Assembly (NCBI GenBank): GCA_035577545.1
Contig: DATLVI010000011.1
Span: 35,848-99,847, forward strand
Reading direction: 5' to 3'
Length of the DNA: 64,000 nucleotides
From: Verrucomicrobiia bacterium
GTDB taxonomy: Bacteria > Verrucomicrobiota > Verrucomicrobiia > Palsa-1439
Shown: in pieces, positions 32,732 through 44,414 of the stretch
How positions within the stretch are numbered: position 1 is the first letter of the stretch
Layout: each line of letters begins with the position of its first letter
Position numbers and translations under genes: made by a program
The notes under the pieces: model-generated
What the model was told of the DNA's origin: nothing
Seen by the model: only the letters and a program-made list of their open reading frames with translations
Database searches by the model: none

Positions 32732-35524
32732 ATGACTGAAACCCAGGCAAATTACAAAGACACGCTGAACCTTCCGCAGACGGACTTCCCGATGAAGGCC
32801 AACCTGCCGGTGCGCGAGCCGGAGATGTTGGCGCGGTGGGATTCTGCTGGGCTTTACGAGAAGATCATGGCATCGCGTGCAGGTGCGCCGCTCTTTGTAC
32901 TGCACGACGGGCCGCCGTTTGCCAACGGTGATGTGCATGTCGGCCATGTGCTCAATAAGACGCTCAAGGATGTCGTGGTGAAGTACAAGACGATGAGTGG
33001 CCACTGCGCGCCGTACGTTCCCGGTTGGGACTGCCACGGGTTGCCCATCGAATTCAAGGTCACCCAGGACATGCGCAAGGCGGGCAATACCACGGCAGAT
33101 CCGGCGACGATCCGTGCGGCGTGTGACACTTATGCGCGCAAGTACATCGACATCCAGCGGACGCAATTCAAGCGGCTCGGGGTGCTCGGGGACTGGGATC
33201 ATCCGTACCTGACGCTCAACAAGGAATACGAGGCGGACGAACTGCGGCTGTTCGCGGACGTTGTGGAAAAGGGTTTCGTTTATCGCGGGAAGAAGCCGAT
33301 CTACTGGTGCGCAACGTGTCGCACGGCGCTGGCGGAGGCTGAAGTCGAGTATGCCGACCACACTTCACCATCGGTGTATGTGAAGTTTCCGGTAAAAGGG
33401 AAGGACAAGGAATTTGCGGTCATCTGGACGACGACGCCGTGGACGTTGCCGGCCAATCTGGCGATTGCGGTGAAGCCGGATCTGACGTATGTCCGCGTGA
33501 AAGCGCCCAACGGTGAGACGTGGATCCTGGCGGAAGGACTCGTCGAGCGGGTGGCGCAGGCGAGCGGGGTTGAGTTGGTGGTCCAACAGAAAGTTCCGGT
33601 GGACGAGCTGGAAGGGCTGGTCACGCGTCATCCGTTTATCGATCGCGATTCGCCTTTTGTAATTTCGCCGTATGTGACGTTGGAGCAAGGCACGGGTTTG
33701 GTACACACGGCGCCGGGTCACGGTGCGGAAGACTACGAGATCGGCCAGAAGTATGGACTGGAAACGCTCGCACCGGTCGATGACGGCGGTGTCTTCACGA
33801 AAGAGGCGGGGCAATTCGCGGGTCAATTCGTGTTCAAGGCGAACAAGGCCATTGTCGACCATCTCCAGTCCATCGGGGCGCTGGCGGGATACGCGGAGGT
33901 TTCGCATTCGTATCCGCATTGCTGGCGATGCAAGAACCCGATCATCTTTCGCGCGATGGAGCAGTGGTTCGTCGCGCTCGATCACCTCAATCTGCGGCAA
34001 CGCGCCCTCGAAGAAGTGCGCAAGGTGAAGTGGGTGCCGAAGTGGGGCGAGAACCGCATCGCGGCCACGGTCGAGCAGCGGCCGGATTGGTGCATCTCGC
34101 GGCAACGCGCGTGGGGCGTACCGATCCCGGCGTTTTATGATGCGCAGGGCGGACCAATTCTCGACGCGCAGATTGTCCGCAACGCGGCCGACTTGGTTGA
34201 GAAGCACGGCTCGAATGTGTGGTTTGAAAAATCCGTCGCGGAACTGTGGACGGCGCTAAAGCCGAAGGAGTGGAAAGGCCCCGAGGCAGTCACCAAATCC
34301 CACGATACGCTCGACGTGTGGATTGACTCCGGCTCGTCGTCGCGGGCGGTGTTGATGCGGCGGCCGGAACTGAAGCACACGGTGGCCGATACGAAACAGC
34401 TGCCCTGGCAGGCGGACTTGTATTTGGAAGGCAGCGACCAGCATCGCGGTTGGTTCCAGTCGTCGCTCCTGATGTCGGTGGCGGGCAACGGTGCGGCGCC
34501 GTTCCGGTCGGTGGCGACTCACGGGTTTCTCGTGGTGCAGGTTGCGGAAACCGGGAAGAAGCAGAAGATCTCGAAGTCGGCCGGCAAGCCGGCGAACTCG
34601 GAAGAGTACGTGAAGCGCTACGGGGCGGATGTGTTGCGGCTTTGGGTGGTCTCGGAGGACTACCAGGGAGACGTGCCGTTGTCGGAAGAGATTTTTGAGC
34701 GCGTCTCCGAAACGTATCGCAAGGTGCGCAACACGCTACGGATCCTGTTGGCGAACCTCTATGATTTCGACCCCGCGAAGCACGCGGTGCCGCACGAAAA
34801 ACTGGCGGGAATTGACCGCTGGCTTGTGTCGCGTTTGCAGGCGCTGGTCGCTGATTTGACCGAGGCGTACGAGAACCTGGAGTTTCACCGGGTCTACCAT
34901 TTGGTGAACGCGTTCTGCGCAGTGGAAATCTCGTCCTTTTACGTTGACGTAATGAAAGACCCGTTGTATACGCTTGCGCCCAATTCGGCGGAGCGACGGT
35001 CGGCGCAGACCGCCATTTTTGAGACGGTGGCGGTGTTGGCGAAGGTGCTGGCGCCGATCCTGCCGTTCACGGCGGATGAAGTATGGAATTGCCTGTCGGG
35101 ACGGGAAACGGAGTCGGTGCATTTGGCGAAGTTTCCGGTGGCGGACGCGGAGCGGCGCGACGCGGAGCTGGAAACGCGCTGGGAACGTTTGTTGGAAGTC
35201 CGGCGGGTCGCCTCGCTGGAGCTGGAGAAGGCGCGGCAGAGCAAGACAATTGGGAAGTCGCTCGAAGCGCAGGTTGAAATTGAGGCGAACAACGAAGCGA
35301 CGCGCGAATTGTTGGAAAAACTCGGGTCGGTGCTGGAGACGGTGTTGATTGTGTCGCAGGTTCGGGTGGCGGGAACGACGGGTGGCGAACTGCGCGTGAA
35401 AGTCAGCCCGGCTTCCGGCAGCAAATGCGTGCGGTGCTGGCGGTGGACGGAAGATGTGGGCGCGGACGCGGGGCATCCGGAATTGTGCGGGCGGTGCGCG
35501 GAAGTCGTGAAACAGCGGGCATAA
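32732..35524 (+). CDS. ileS: Isoleucyl-tRNA synthetase
   Basis: 930 aa, class I synthetase. The HIGH motif is HVGH at residues 69-72 in GPPFANGDVHVGHVLNK, and the KMSKS equivalent is KISKSAG near residue 611. The editing domain (CP1) includes VIWTTTPWTLPANLAIA and GTGLVHTAPGHGAEDYE. The C-terminus has a zinc ribbon: CVRCWRWTED and CGRCAEVV. Length is standard for bacterial IleS with this C-terminal zinc domain. ATG 32732 follows the promoter closely; an earlier open codon (32699) lies within the -10 region and is excluded. A DksA-like gene follows after 26 bp. Confidence 0.97.
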   Translation: MTETQANYKDTLNLPQTDFPMKANLPVREPEMLARWDSAGLYEKIMASRAGAPLFVLHDGPPFANGDVHVGHVLNKTLKDVVVKYKTMSGHCAPYVPGWDCHGLPIEFKVTQDMRKAGNTTADPATIRAACDTYARKYIDIQRTQFKRLGVLGDWDHPYLTLNKEYEADELRLFADVVEKGFVYRGKKPIYWCATCRTALAEAEVEYADHTSPSVYVKFPVKGKDKEFAVIWTTTPWTLPANLAIAVKPDLTYVRVKAPNGETWILAEGLVERVAQASGVELVVQQKVPVDELEGLVTRHPFIDRDSPFVISPYVTLEQGTGLVHTAPGHGAEDYEIGQKYGLETLAPVDDGGVFTKEAGQFAGQFVFKANKAIVDHLQSIGALAGYAEVSHSYPHCWRCKNPIIFRAMEQWFVALDHLNLRQRALEEVRKVKWVPKWGENRIAATVEQRPDWCISRQRAWGVPIPAFYDAQGGPILDAQIVRNAADLVEKHGSNVWFEKSVAELWTALKPKEWKGPEAVTKSHDTLDVWIDSGSSSRAVLMRRPELKHTVADTKQLPWQADLYLEGSDQHRGWFQSSLLMSVAGNGAAPFRSVATHGFLVVQVAETGKKQKISKSAGKPANSEEYVKRYGADVLRLWVVSEDYQGDVPLSEEIFERVSETYRKVRNTLRILLANLYDFDPAKHAVPHEKLAGIDRWLVSRLQALVADLTEAYENLEFHRVYHLVNAFCAVEISSFYVDVMKDPLYTLAPNSAERRSAQTAIFETVAVLAKVLAPILPFTADEVWNCLSGRETESVHLAKFPVADAERRDAELETRWERLLEVRRVASLELEKARQSKTIGKSLEAQVEIEANNEATRELLEKLGSVLETVLIVSQVRVAGTTGGELRVKVSPASGSKCVRCWRWTEDVGADAGHPELCGRCAEVVKQRA

Positions 35525-35550
35525 AAAATGCCGTGGGATCAAAGAAGTTT

Positions 35551-36189
35551 ATGAAGAAACAAGCCAGGAAAATCAAGGCCGACAAACCGAAAGCGATTGC
35601 GAAAAAGGGAACCATGGGGACAATTTCGAAAGCCAAGGCAGCGCCGAAAGAGAAGGTATCGAAGGCCGAAGCGAAGAAGCGGGCGGCGGAGGCGGCGCTT
35701 GCCGCGGAAGAGAATCGCCCGGCGAAGACGTTGAAACTTTCCAAGGATGACGCGACGAAGTTCAAGAAGCTGCTGCTCGATTTGCGCGATCATCTCATTG
35801 ACGGCGTGAATTTTCTGGCCAGCGACAACCTCAAACGCACGCAGCGGGAGGCCTCGGGTGAATTGAGCGGCTACAGCCTGCACATGGCGGACGCGGGCAG
35901 CGATAATTTTGACCGCGAGTTCGCGTTGAGCCTCGTCTCGAACGAACAGGAAGCGCTGTATGAAATTGAAGAGGCGCTCAAACGGCTTGAGCACAGCACA
36001 TACGGCGTTTGCGGCAACTGCGAGAAGAACATCATGAAGGCGCGGCTGGAAGCGGTGCCGTTTGCGCGCCTGTGTGTGAACTGCCAGTCCGACATCGAGA
36101 AAGACCATCGTCGGCCGGCGCCACAAGGGCCGATGTTCACCGAGGGCGCCGACGAAGACGGCGGCGAGGCAGAGGAGTCCGAGGAGTAA
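35551..36189 (+). CDS. DksA/TraR-type zinc finger protein with basic N-terminal extension
   Basis: 212 aa. The C-terminal zinc finger has CGNCEKNIMKARLEAVPFAR then LCVNC, with ligands Cys154, 157, 175 and 178 (C-x2-C-x17-C-x2-C) as in DksA/TraR. The middle has a helical hairpin (KKLLLDLRDHLIDGVNFL, then DNFDREFALSLVSNEQEAL) that would insert into the RNA polymerase secondary channel. The first 60 residues are unusually lysine/alanine-rich and may bind nucleic acid; the tail is acidic. DksA normally is 150 aa, so both ends are extended. It sits between ileS and lspA, an arrangement with a link to stringent control. Confidence 0.88.
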   Translation: MKKQARKIKADKPKAIAKKGTMGTISKAKAAPKEKVSKAEAKKRAAEAALAAEENRPAKTLKLSKDDATKFKKLLLDLRDHLIDGVNFLASDNLKRTQREASGELSGYSLHMADAGSDNFDREFALSLVSNEQEALYEIEEALKRLEHSTYGVCGNCEKNIMKARLEAVPFARLCVNCQSDIEKDHRRPAPQGPMFTEGADEDGGEAEESEE

Positions 36190-36203
36190 CGTCGGGACGA
36201 GCC

Positions 36204-36686
36204 ATGCAATGGGTCGCGCTCATCGCCGTGACGGTGGCTGTGCTCGATCAAGTGACGAAGTGGCTCGTGGTGCGCTCCCTCAGCGAGGAAGAGATTCGCG
36301 TTGTGATCAGCGGTTTCTTTAGCCTCGTCAATTGGCCCAACACCGGTACCGCGTGGAGCATCCTCAAGGACTGTAATCTGGTGCTGGCCGTCGTCTCGCT
36401 GCTGGCACTCCTGGGCATGTATCTTTTTCGTCACGCCTTTCAACTGAATCGCCCGGGTTCGCGTGTCGCGCTGGGGCTGATTACGGGCGGGATCATCGGC
36501 AATCTAATTGACCGCGTGCGCGTCCATCATGTGACGGATTTCCTTTACTTCTATGTCGGCCAATACCACTGGCCCGCGTTCAACGTCGCCGATAGCGCGA
36601 TTTGCATCGGCGTGGGTTTGTACCTCATTCTCTCGTGGCGCAGCGATGTCGCAGCCCGCAAGAGCCAGTCGGCGATCTCATCTTAA
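36204..36686 (+). CDS. lspA: Lipoprotein signal peptidase (signal peptidase II)
   Basis: 160 aa, inner-membrane aspartyl protease that removes signal peptides of lipoproteins. Four hydrophobic helices; the motifs are the N-terminal LDQVTKWLV, the NTGTAWSIL region, and the catalytic pair in GGIIGNLIDRVRVHHVTDF (Asp) and WPAFNVADSAICIGV (Asp). ATG 36204 is chosen from the motif layout; a frame open from 36009 overlaps the DksA-like gene. ileS, dksA-like and lspA form a run, an arrangement common in bacteria (ileS-lspA). Confidence 0.95.
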   Translation: MQWVALIAVTVAVLDQVTKWLVVRSLSEEEIRVVISGFFSLVNWPNTGTAWSILKDCNLVLAVVSLLALLGMYLFRHAFQLNRPGSRVALGLITGGIIGNLIDRVRVHHVTDFLYFYVGQYHWPAFNVADSAICIGVGLYLILSWRSDVAARKSQSAISS

Positions 36687-36702
36687 AAGAGTGCCTAACA
36701 AA

Positions 36703-37071
36703 ATGAGCGCGCCACCACTAGACACGTTTACGAAGGCGATGCTTGAGGAGTATAAGTTTCCTGGCACAGACGCCGCCGTAGTTTTTGTTCCCGAAGGACA
36801 GGATCCATCAACCGAAGTGGGAGAAGTTCTGAAGCGTTCAGGTCAACAACGCTGGTTCCCTGTTCCCGGTGGTCATAACGCGAAGGTGCCCTGGCATTTT
36901 TCAAAGGGTTATGAGTCATTCTTTGAACGAGAGAAAAAAGGATGGGATCACGAACACTGTAGTTTCTGCAATGCGCACGTTTACATTGGGGAGTTGTGCT
37001 GGACTACCGACTCCGGGCGGGGCATTTGGATCTTTTGCAAACAGTGTTACGAAAAACTGAGGGATGAATAA
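36703..37071 (+). CDS. Unknown small protein with CxxC zinc-ribbon-like motif
   Basis: 122 aa. Cysteines at 86, 89, 112 and 115 (CSFCNAHV and FCKQCYEKL) could coordinate one zinc ion, with Cys99 between. The first half has VVFVPEGQDPSTEVGEVLK and WFPVPGGHNAKVPWHFSKG. The DNA is less GC-rich than lspA. It starts 16 bp after lspA and may belong to the same transcript. No family recognised; the fold suggests a nucleic-acid or protein-binding adaptor. The codons upstream of ATG 36703 overlap lspA. Confidence 0.7.
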   Translation: MSAPPLDTFTKAMLEEYKFPGTDAAVVFVPEGQDPSTEVGEVLKRSGQQRWFPVPGGHNAKVPWHFSKGYESFFEREKKGWDHEHCSFCNAHVYIGELCWTTDSGRGIWIFCKQCYEKLRDE

Positions 37072-37074
37072 AAC

Positions 37075-37878
37075 CTATAACGCGTACAACTCGCGCTTGC
37101 GTCGATCGAACTTCGCCAGCTGCCGGCAATTCTTCCGCTTCAGGAACGTCTCAACCTCGCGGAACTTGAGGCCAACTTGATCCGGCGCGTGCGCATCGGA
37201 GTTGACTGTCAGCGGGATGCCCAGCGCCAGCGCTTCCTCGACGATGGGGAGCATCGGATACGGTTGCGGCTCGGGCAGTTCGGAATGGCGATACCCCGAG
37301 GTGTTGATCTCCAGGCAGATTCCCGCCGCCTTGATTTCCTGGAGCGTGCGGGTGATGTCTTCGGCCTCGCGCGCGCCGGGCAGGTGACCGGAGCGTTTCA
37401 CCACGTCAAGATGCGCGACGACGTCACACAGGCCGCTGCGCGCCAGCTGGCGGACGCGTTCGAAATAGCGGGTGTAAAGATTGTGACCGTCGCCGGCGTG
37501 CTGGCGCGGCCACGATGACTCGCGGCAGGCGTTATCGAGAAAGTGGATCGATCCAATCACATAATCCCACGGATGCCGGGTGAGTTGTTGCGCCAAATAA
37601 TCTTCGAGGCCTTCGAGGTAATCCATTTCCAGGCCGAGCATCACGTCGATCTTCCCGCGGTAACGAAAGCGCAGCTCCGTCACGCGCTCGACGTAGTAGT
37701 CGAGTTCCTCTTCCGCCATGCGCACATTGCTGCTGCGACCGCCGGGCAGGGGATTATGGTCGGAAAAGCCGATTTCGCGCAGGCCGAGTTCAATGCCGCG
37801 CTGGACGTAGTCCTCCATCGGTCCCGCCGCATGTTTGCACAGGGGCGTGTGCATGTGATAGTCGCACTGAATGGGCAT
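37075..37878 (-). CDS. hisK: PHP-type histidinol-phosphatase
   Basis: 267 aa. The PHP metal-binding motifs are present: CDYHMHTPLCKHAAGP, IGFSDHNPLPG, LGLEMDYLEGLED, YVIGSIHFLDN, DVVAHLDVVKRSG, and PLTVNSDAHAPDQVGLKF. The family dephosphorylates L-histidinol phosphate before HisD; hisD, hisC and hisB are present 32 kb away, so this enzyme would fill the pathway step. Other PHP phosphoesterases share the fold, so the substrate is inferred. I chose ATG 37878; a long upstream extension to 38430 is antisense to the next gene. Confidence 0.85.
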   Translation of the reverse strand: MPIQCDYHMHTPLCKHAAGPMEDYVQRGIELGLREIGFSDHNPLPGGRSSNVRMAEEELDYYVERVTELRFRYRGKIDVMLGLEMDYLEGLEDYLAQQLTRHPWDYVIGSIHFLDNACRESSWPRQHAGDGHNLYTRYFERVRQLARSGLCDVVAHLDVVKRSGHLPGAREAEDITRTLQEIKAAGICLEINTSGYRHSELPEPQPYPMLPIVEEALALGIPLTVNSDAHAPDQVGLKFREVETFLKRKNCRQLAKFDRRKRELYAL

Positions 37879-37945
37879 GGTGGTTGACTGTAGCGGCGGA
37901 GCGGCGCGTTGACAATGACTTTGGCCGCTTCTACTATCGCGCGGC

Positions 37946-38719
37946 ATGGAAACACCCGTCGTTTTTGAATCCAAGGGCCAGCAGGTGGTCGGGATGCTGC
38001 ATTTACCGGAAGGGCAGGGCCGTTTTCCCGCCGCGTTGTTGCTCCATGGATTCACAGGAACGAAGGTCGAACCCCACCGCATGTTTGTGAAGATTTCGCG
38101 CGCTCTGGCGGAGCATGGCATCGCCAGCCTGCGTTTCGATTTTCGGGGGTCTGGTGACAGCGCCGGCGATTTCGAAGACATGACGATCCGGTCGGAAGTG
38201 GCCGATTCGCTGGAGGCGATCAAGTTTCTCGCGCGGCATAAGCGCGTCAACTCGCGCCGCCTCGCGCTCATCGGGCTCAGCATGGGCGGCGCGGTCGCAG
38301 CCCACGTCGCGGCCCGCGAGAAACACCGCGTCAAATCGCTTGTGCTGATTGCCCCCGTGGCGGAAGGCGAGGGTATTCTGGATGAATTGTCCACGCCCGA
38401 GGCCGTCTCCTCGCTGGCGGAAACCGGCATTACGGATCACGATGGCAATCTCGTTGGCGTGGCCTTCATCCGCCAATTTGCCGATATGCGTCCGCTGCGC
38501 GAAGTGGTGAAATCCGCGTGCCCTGTCCTCATCGTCCATGGCTCGAAGGATCAAACCGTCCCTGCGCTGCACGGGGACATGTACGAGCGCGTGTTACAGG
38601 CGCACAAGCGTGTGGTCAAGAAAGTGATCATTCCCGGGGCCGACCACACGTTCAATAAGCATATCTGGGAAACCCGGGTCATCACCGAAACAGTCGATTG
38701 GCTCGGCGAGACGATGTGA
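37946..38719 (+). CDS. Alpha/beta hydrolase (serine hydrolase)
   Basis: 257 aa. The oxyanion region is LLLHGFTGTKVEPHR, the nucleophile elbow is IGLSMGGAVAAHVA (Ser in GLSMGG), the acid is in VHGSKDQTVP and the His in IIPGADHTFNKHIWE. This is the acyl esterase/peptidase-like branch of bacterial alpha/beta hydrolases; the substrate cannot be named. It is soluble with no signal peptide. The flanking genes are divergent or convergent, so it is monocistronic. An ATG at 37946 starts the family immediately. Confidence 0.88.
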   Translation: METPVVFESKGQQVVGMLHLPEGQGRFPAALLLHGFTGTKVEPHRMFVKISRALAEHGIASLRFDFRGSGDSAGDFEDMTIRSEVADSLEAIKFLARHKRVNSRRLALIGLSMGGAVAAHVAAREKHRVKSLVLIAPVAEGEGILDELSTPEAVSSLAETGITDHDGNLVGVAFIRQFADMRPLREVVKSACPVLIVHGSKDQTVPALHGDMYERVLQAHKRVVKKVIIPGADHTFNKHIWETRVITETVDWLGETM

Positions 38720-38743
38720 CGGGCGCTTGCCGGGAGTTTTCGA

Positions 38744-40180
38744 TCACTTCCAGATGAGAGTCGTAACCGAGTCGGCGGGTAGGTCGACTTTGACCATACT
38801 TGATCCGTCACGTAGCTGCACGGTGGTCGGGGTTTTGCCGCTGTTCGTCAAAACAACGACGTACTGACCGTCGGGATTCACTGCCGCTACATGCTGCACA
38901 CTGGCCACGTCTCCCTCTGACCCGATCACCTCGGCATTGCGTTGCATGGCGCGGGTAAAGTGGGCGAATGCCCAGAACTGTCCGCTGCGCGTGACTTCCC
39001 TGGTCTGGGAATTGATCGTTACCAAGCCAGCGCACTTGTAGGGGCCGATGTTTGGTTTGCCGGTTTCATCGAGGGCCATGTTCCAACCGATGATGCCGCG
39101 CATGCCATTGCGGAGGATGTCGGTGAACTTCGAACCCCACTTCGACCAGCAGGTTGCGTAGTCCTCATCGTCGAAGTGTTGGCCGCCTTCCGTCCAATAC
39201 ATTTCCGCATCCGGATGCACCGCCAGAACTTTCTCGACCCATTCCGGTTTGCCGAGGTATCCGTGCCAGGCGATGGCCTTCGTGTATTTGTTTACCTCAG
39301 GCTCGTCGAGCTCGGAGAGGGCGCGGCCCCAGAGATTGTAGTTGTGGTCAAGGAGCCAGATTTTCGTCTTAAGGCCGGCGCTTTCCAGGGCCGGTCCGAG
39401 GTTCTGGCCCACGTAGCGAACTTCAATTTCCTGCGGAAAGAGGCACGCCGGCATTTTGCTGTCCTGGTCGGTATCCACCTCGTTTTGCGAACTGACAGAA
39501 TTGATTTCTACGCCTGCATCCTTGTACGCCTGCAGGAACTTCACAAAATAATTTGCATAGGCGGGGAGGTAATGCGCGCGGATCGTGCCGCCGAACATGG
39601 CATTATTGTCCTTCATCCAACCCGGCGGACTCCACGGTGACGCGAAGAGGTACAAGTCAGGGTTGATCTCCCGCGAGCGACGAACAATGGGCAGGATGTA
39701 GGCGCGGTCGTGGTCAATCGAGAAGCGCGTGAGTTCAGGGTCAGGATCACCTTCATCGAAACTGTACATGGTCTTCGCATAGTCGCTCGATCCGATACAG
39801 AGGCGGCAGAGACTGAAGCCCATTTGCTTCGGGTCGAACAACTCCTGAAGCAATTTATCGCGATCCGCCTCAGGCATCTGGTTGATCATGTAACAGGCGG
39901 CGTCGGTTAAAGCGGCGCCAAAACCGAGGATGGGCTGCTGCTTCCTGGCGGGCAGAATTACAATCGTGTTCGTGCCGACTTTACCGGATGCCCGGTGCCA
40001 GCGGAGTGGGTCAGCGAGGGCGTAACGCTTATCGGCGGCGGTGAGCCGCACGGTTATGCTTCCCTCGGGTCGCGGTTCCTTTGACTCCGCGAAAGCGGCT
40101 TTTCCAATCGGGAATAAAGCCATTGCGGAAGCAGCGATTACTTTCAGGGAGTTGCGCCGAATGTGGGTGAACATTTTCAT
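38744..40180 (-). CDS. Exported GH30 family glycoside hydrolase
   Basis: 478 aa. A signal peptide (RRNSLKVIAASAMALFPIG) is followed by the GH30 (beta-8/alpha-8 barrel plus beta domain) layout: ILGFGAALTDAACYMIN, FSLCRLCIGSSDYA, FASPWSPPGWMKDN, the acid/base in SVSSQNEVDTD (Glu234) and the nucleophile in MYWTEGGQHF (Glu331). Glucosylceramidase or beta-1,6-glucanase are the common activities. ATG 40180 is chosen for the signal peptide; upstream codons to 40330 lack it. Convergent with the hydrolase gene, divergent from uvrB. Confidence 0.9.
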   Translation of the reverse strand: MKMFTHIRRNSLKVIAASAMALFPIGKAAFAESKEPRPEGSITVRLTAADKRYALADPLRWHRASGKVGTNTIVILPARKQQPILGFGAALTDAACYMINQMPEADRDKLLQELFDPKQMGFSLCRLCIGSSDYAKTMYSFDEGDPDPELTRFSIDHDRAYILPIVRRSREINPDLYLFASPWSPPGWMKDNNAMFGGTIRAHYLPAYANYFVKFLQAYKDAGVEINSVSSQNEVDTDQDSKMPACLFPQEIEVRYVGQNLGPALESAGLKTKIWLLDHNYNLWGRALSELDEPEVNKYTKAIAWHGYLGKPEWVEKVLAVHPDAEMYWTEGGQHFDDEDYATCWSKWGSKFTDILRNGMRGIIGWNMALDETGKPNIGPYKCAGLVTINSQTREVTRSGQFWAFAHFTRAMQRNAEVIGSEGDVASVQHVAAVNPDGQYVVVLTNSGKTPTTVQLRDGSSMVKVDLPADSVTTLIWK

Positions 40181-40329
40181 CTCCAGAGCTTGCTCAAGTT
40201 TCAGTCGTGATGCAGCGTTCCCGCCGGCCCGTCTGACAAGCAGTGAGATTGCACCAAGATCGGTTTTGCCGCCAGCGTTTTCTGTAGACGATATTGCGGA
40301 TCGCCATGGCTGTGTTAGATTCGTGTCCA

Positions 40330-42395
<2,066 letters not shown>

Positions 42396-42399
<4 letters not shown>

Positions 42400-43262
42400 A
42401 CGCTTTGCCGCAAGAAATCGTCGATAACTTCGTGCGCGCTGCACTGGCCGAGGACATCGGCGCTGGCGATATCACGACGGAAATGGCGATTCCGGCGGAC
42501 CAGCAGGCGGAAGCCTATATCGTCGCGAAGGAACCATGCGTTGTGGCTGGCTTGCCGGTGGTCGAAGCGGTCTTCACGCAGATCAATCGGGCAGTCACGG
42601 TAAAGCTGTTGGTGGACGAAGGCGATGTGGTGGAAACGGGGGCTCGCGTATGTGTCCTCAAGGGCCCGGCGCGCGCGATATTGACCGGTGAACGGACGGC
42701 GCTCAACTTTTTGCAGCGGCTGTCGGGGATCGCGACGCTGACGCACCAGTTCGTCGCGAAGGTGGCGGAGGCCTCCGTGCGTGTGAAGCCGAAGATTCTG
42801 GATACGCGTAAGACCACGCCCACGCTCCGCATTCTGGAGAAGTACGCGGTGGCGGTCGGCGGCGGCACGAACCATCGCGTGGGTCTTTTCGATGCGATGA
42901 TGATCAAAGACAATCATCGCGTTGTGTTGGCCCGCCTTGGCTCGAAAGCCCTCGGTGATGCGGTCGCTTCAGTTCGTAAGAACCACCCGAATGCACCGAT
43001 CATCATCGAGGCGGATAATTTGGAGCAGGTGGAAGAGGCTTTGGCGGCCAGTGCGGACCATATCCTGCTCGACAACATGACGCCGGATGAACTGCGGGAA
43101 GCCGTGATGCTCGTTGCAGGCCGTGCCAAAACCGAAGCCAGCGGCGGCGTCCGTCTCGACACTATCACCGCCGTCGCCAGCACCGGTGTCGACTACATTT
43201 CTGTCGGCGCGCTTACACATTCGGCGCGAGCGGTGGATTTTTCGCTGGAATTGGTGGATTGA
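42396..43262 (+). CDS. nadC: Nicotinate-nucleotide pyrophosphorylase (carboxylating)
   Basis: 288 aa. It converts quinolinate and PRPP to nicotinate mononucleotide in NAD synthesis. The start has [18 protein letters not shown], then [37 protein letters not shown], the PRPP/quinolinate site [20 protein letters not shown] and the ending [19 protein letters not shown] overlaps the uvrB stop. Downstream is a gene-poor spacer. No nadA or nadB in the window. Confidence 0.95.
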
Positions 43263-43415
43263 AGTTATGACAATGCGTCAGCAGATAAGTGATGTGCTCT
43301 GGGGATTGGAGGTCGCCTTTCACGATGCGCGAGCCTACCGGGGCGAGCGAGCAGCGCTACATGATTTCTTATTCTGGGTAAGGGCGCCCGCAATGCACGA
43401 TGGCGCGGCTCAAGC

Positions 43416-43447
43416 AAAACAAAAGGGACGGACAGGTGGTCCGTCCC
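43416..43447 (-). terminator. Terminator of the exported hypothetical gene
   Basis: A perfect 9-bp stem GGGACGGAC/GTCCGTCCC with a 5-base loop (43425-43447). On the minus strand it is followed by TTTTGTTTTG-like sequence (complement of 43416-43424), and lies 24 bp after the TAA of the gene ending at 43472. It may also stop nadC transcripts from the other side. Confidence 0.65.
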
Positions 43448-43471
43448 TCCGAGGCCCTTCACCCAGAAGCG

Positions 43472-44263
43472 TTACGGCAAGGTTGTACTGAGGACGCTGT
43501 TACTAGTGCTGTTGAGGATCGCCAGATCGTGGATATCAAGGATGCCGGGGGCTCCGCCGGGCAGGTCGCTGATGTTGAGGTCGCCTTGCGTGTCGCTCGT
43601 CGCGCTCGACGCGATGTCGCTGTTGATGGCGAGAAAGTATGTCTGCGTTGCCATCAACCCTGATGCGTCGATGCGGAACTGGACGAACGAACCGCTGGCG
43701 TGGATCCGAAGCGCGGCGGCGGCGGAGTCTTCGACATGGTCGTTAGACATCGCGCGTTTCACGAGATACTGAAACTTGTCGGGCGCCGTCAGGTCAGCGC
43801 GAAGCACGTCCTGAGTGCTGCTGATGCCGATGACCAACTGGCGAATGTTGCTAATGGGTTTCAACGCATCCGGCAAGGGCGTGCCGGGGCCATGACCGTT
43901 GCCGCGGCTCGATCCCACATGTGAGTACTTGAAAGCGGCTGCCCCGTTGGCATCGGTGGTGAACGTCGTGACGTCGGTCAGGTTTGTGTCGTCACCGAGC
44001 ACCGCGGAGAGAGTATACGTGGTGTTGCTATCCAGCTTACCCAGGCTGATGTTCAGTTTTTGATTGTCGGCGTGCCCCTGTTGATTGAGTTTGGCATCGA
44101 CGCTGCCAACCGCATTAGGAGCAAGATCCGTGTTGGTGAACGTGGCGCGCAGCATCCAATGAAGAATGCTCGTACCGCCCTTGCTCCCGAATGTGGTCTG
44201 GCTCAAGAGGAGGCCAGCCGTGACGAAGCCAAGAAGCCCGAGAAATCGTGTTGTTGTTCTCAT
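43472..44263 (-). CDS. Exported protein of unknown function
   Basis: 263 aa. A signal peptide (TRFLGLLGFVTAGLLLSQ, then TTFG) is followed by a beta-rich body. Two halves each appear to have LNISLGKLDSNTTYTLSAV and FQFRIDASGLMATQTYFL-like strand pairs, with DVTTFTTDANGAAAF and SDTQGDLNISDLPGG. The C-terminus ends LDIHDLAILNSTSNSVLS. It is probably a secreted domain of Ig/CHRD-like type, not assigned. ATG 44263 is favoured over ATG 44287 by the signal peptide. It has its own terminator and is divergent from birA. Confidence 0.72.
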   Translation of the reverse strand: MRTTTRFLGLLGFVTAGLLLSQTTFGSKGGTSILHWMLRATFTNTDLAPNAVGSVDAKLNQQGHADNQKLNISLGKLDSNTTYTLSAVLGDDTNLTDVTTFTTDANGAAAFKYSHVGSSRGNGHGPGTPLPDALKPISNIRQLVIGISSTQDVLRADLTAPDKFQYLVKRAMSNDHVEDSAAAALRIHASGSFVQFRIDASGLMATQTYFLAINSDIASSATSDTQGDLNISDLPGGAPGILDIHDLAILNSTSNSVLSTTLP

Positions 44264-44414
44264 ATACCCATGTTTCCCTTTGGGCATGAAGTCTAGTGAA
44301 GTGCCATGGGGATGTCAAGCCAGAAGGCAGTATTTTTAAGGGCTGCGTGGCGACTGGGCGGGGCCACTTATTGTGCTTAAGTTTTCCCGTATTTCCGTCT
44401 AGAGTGGGCCGCAG

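Noticed and set aside
43267..43491. 75-codon + strand frame after nadC
   Set aside because: It runs through the minus-strand terminator and into the next gene; no ribosome site or recognisable protein.
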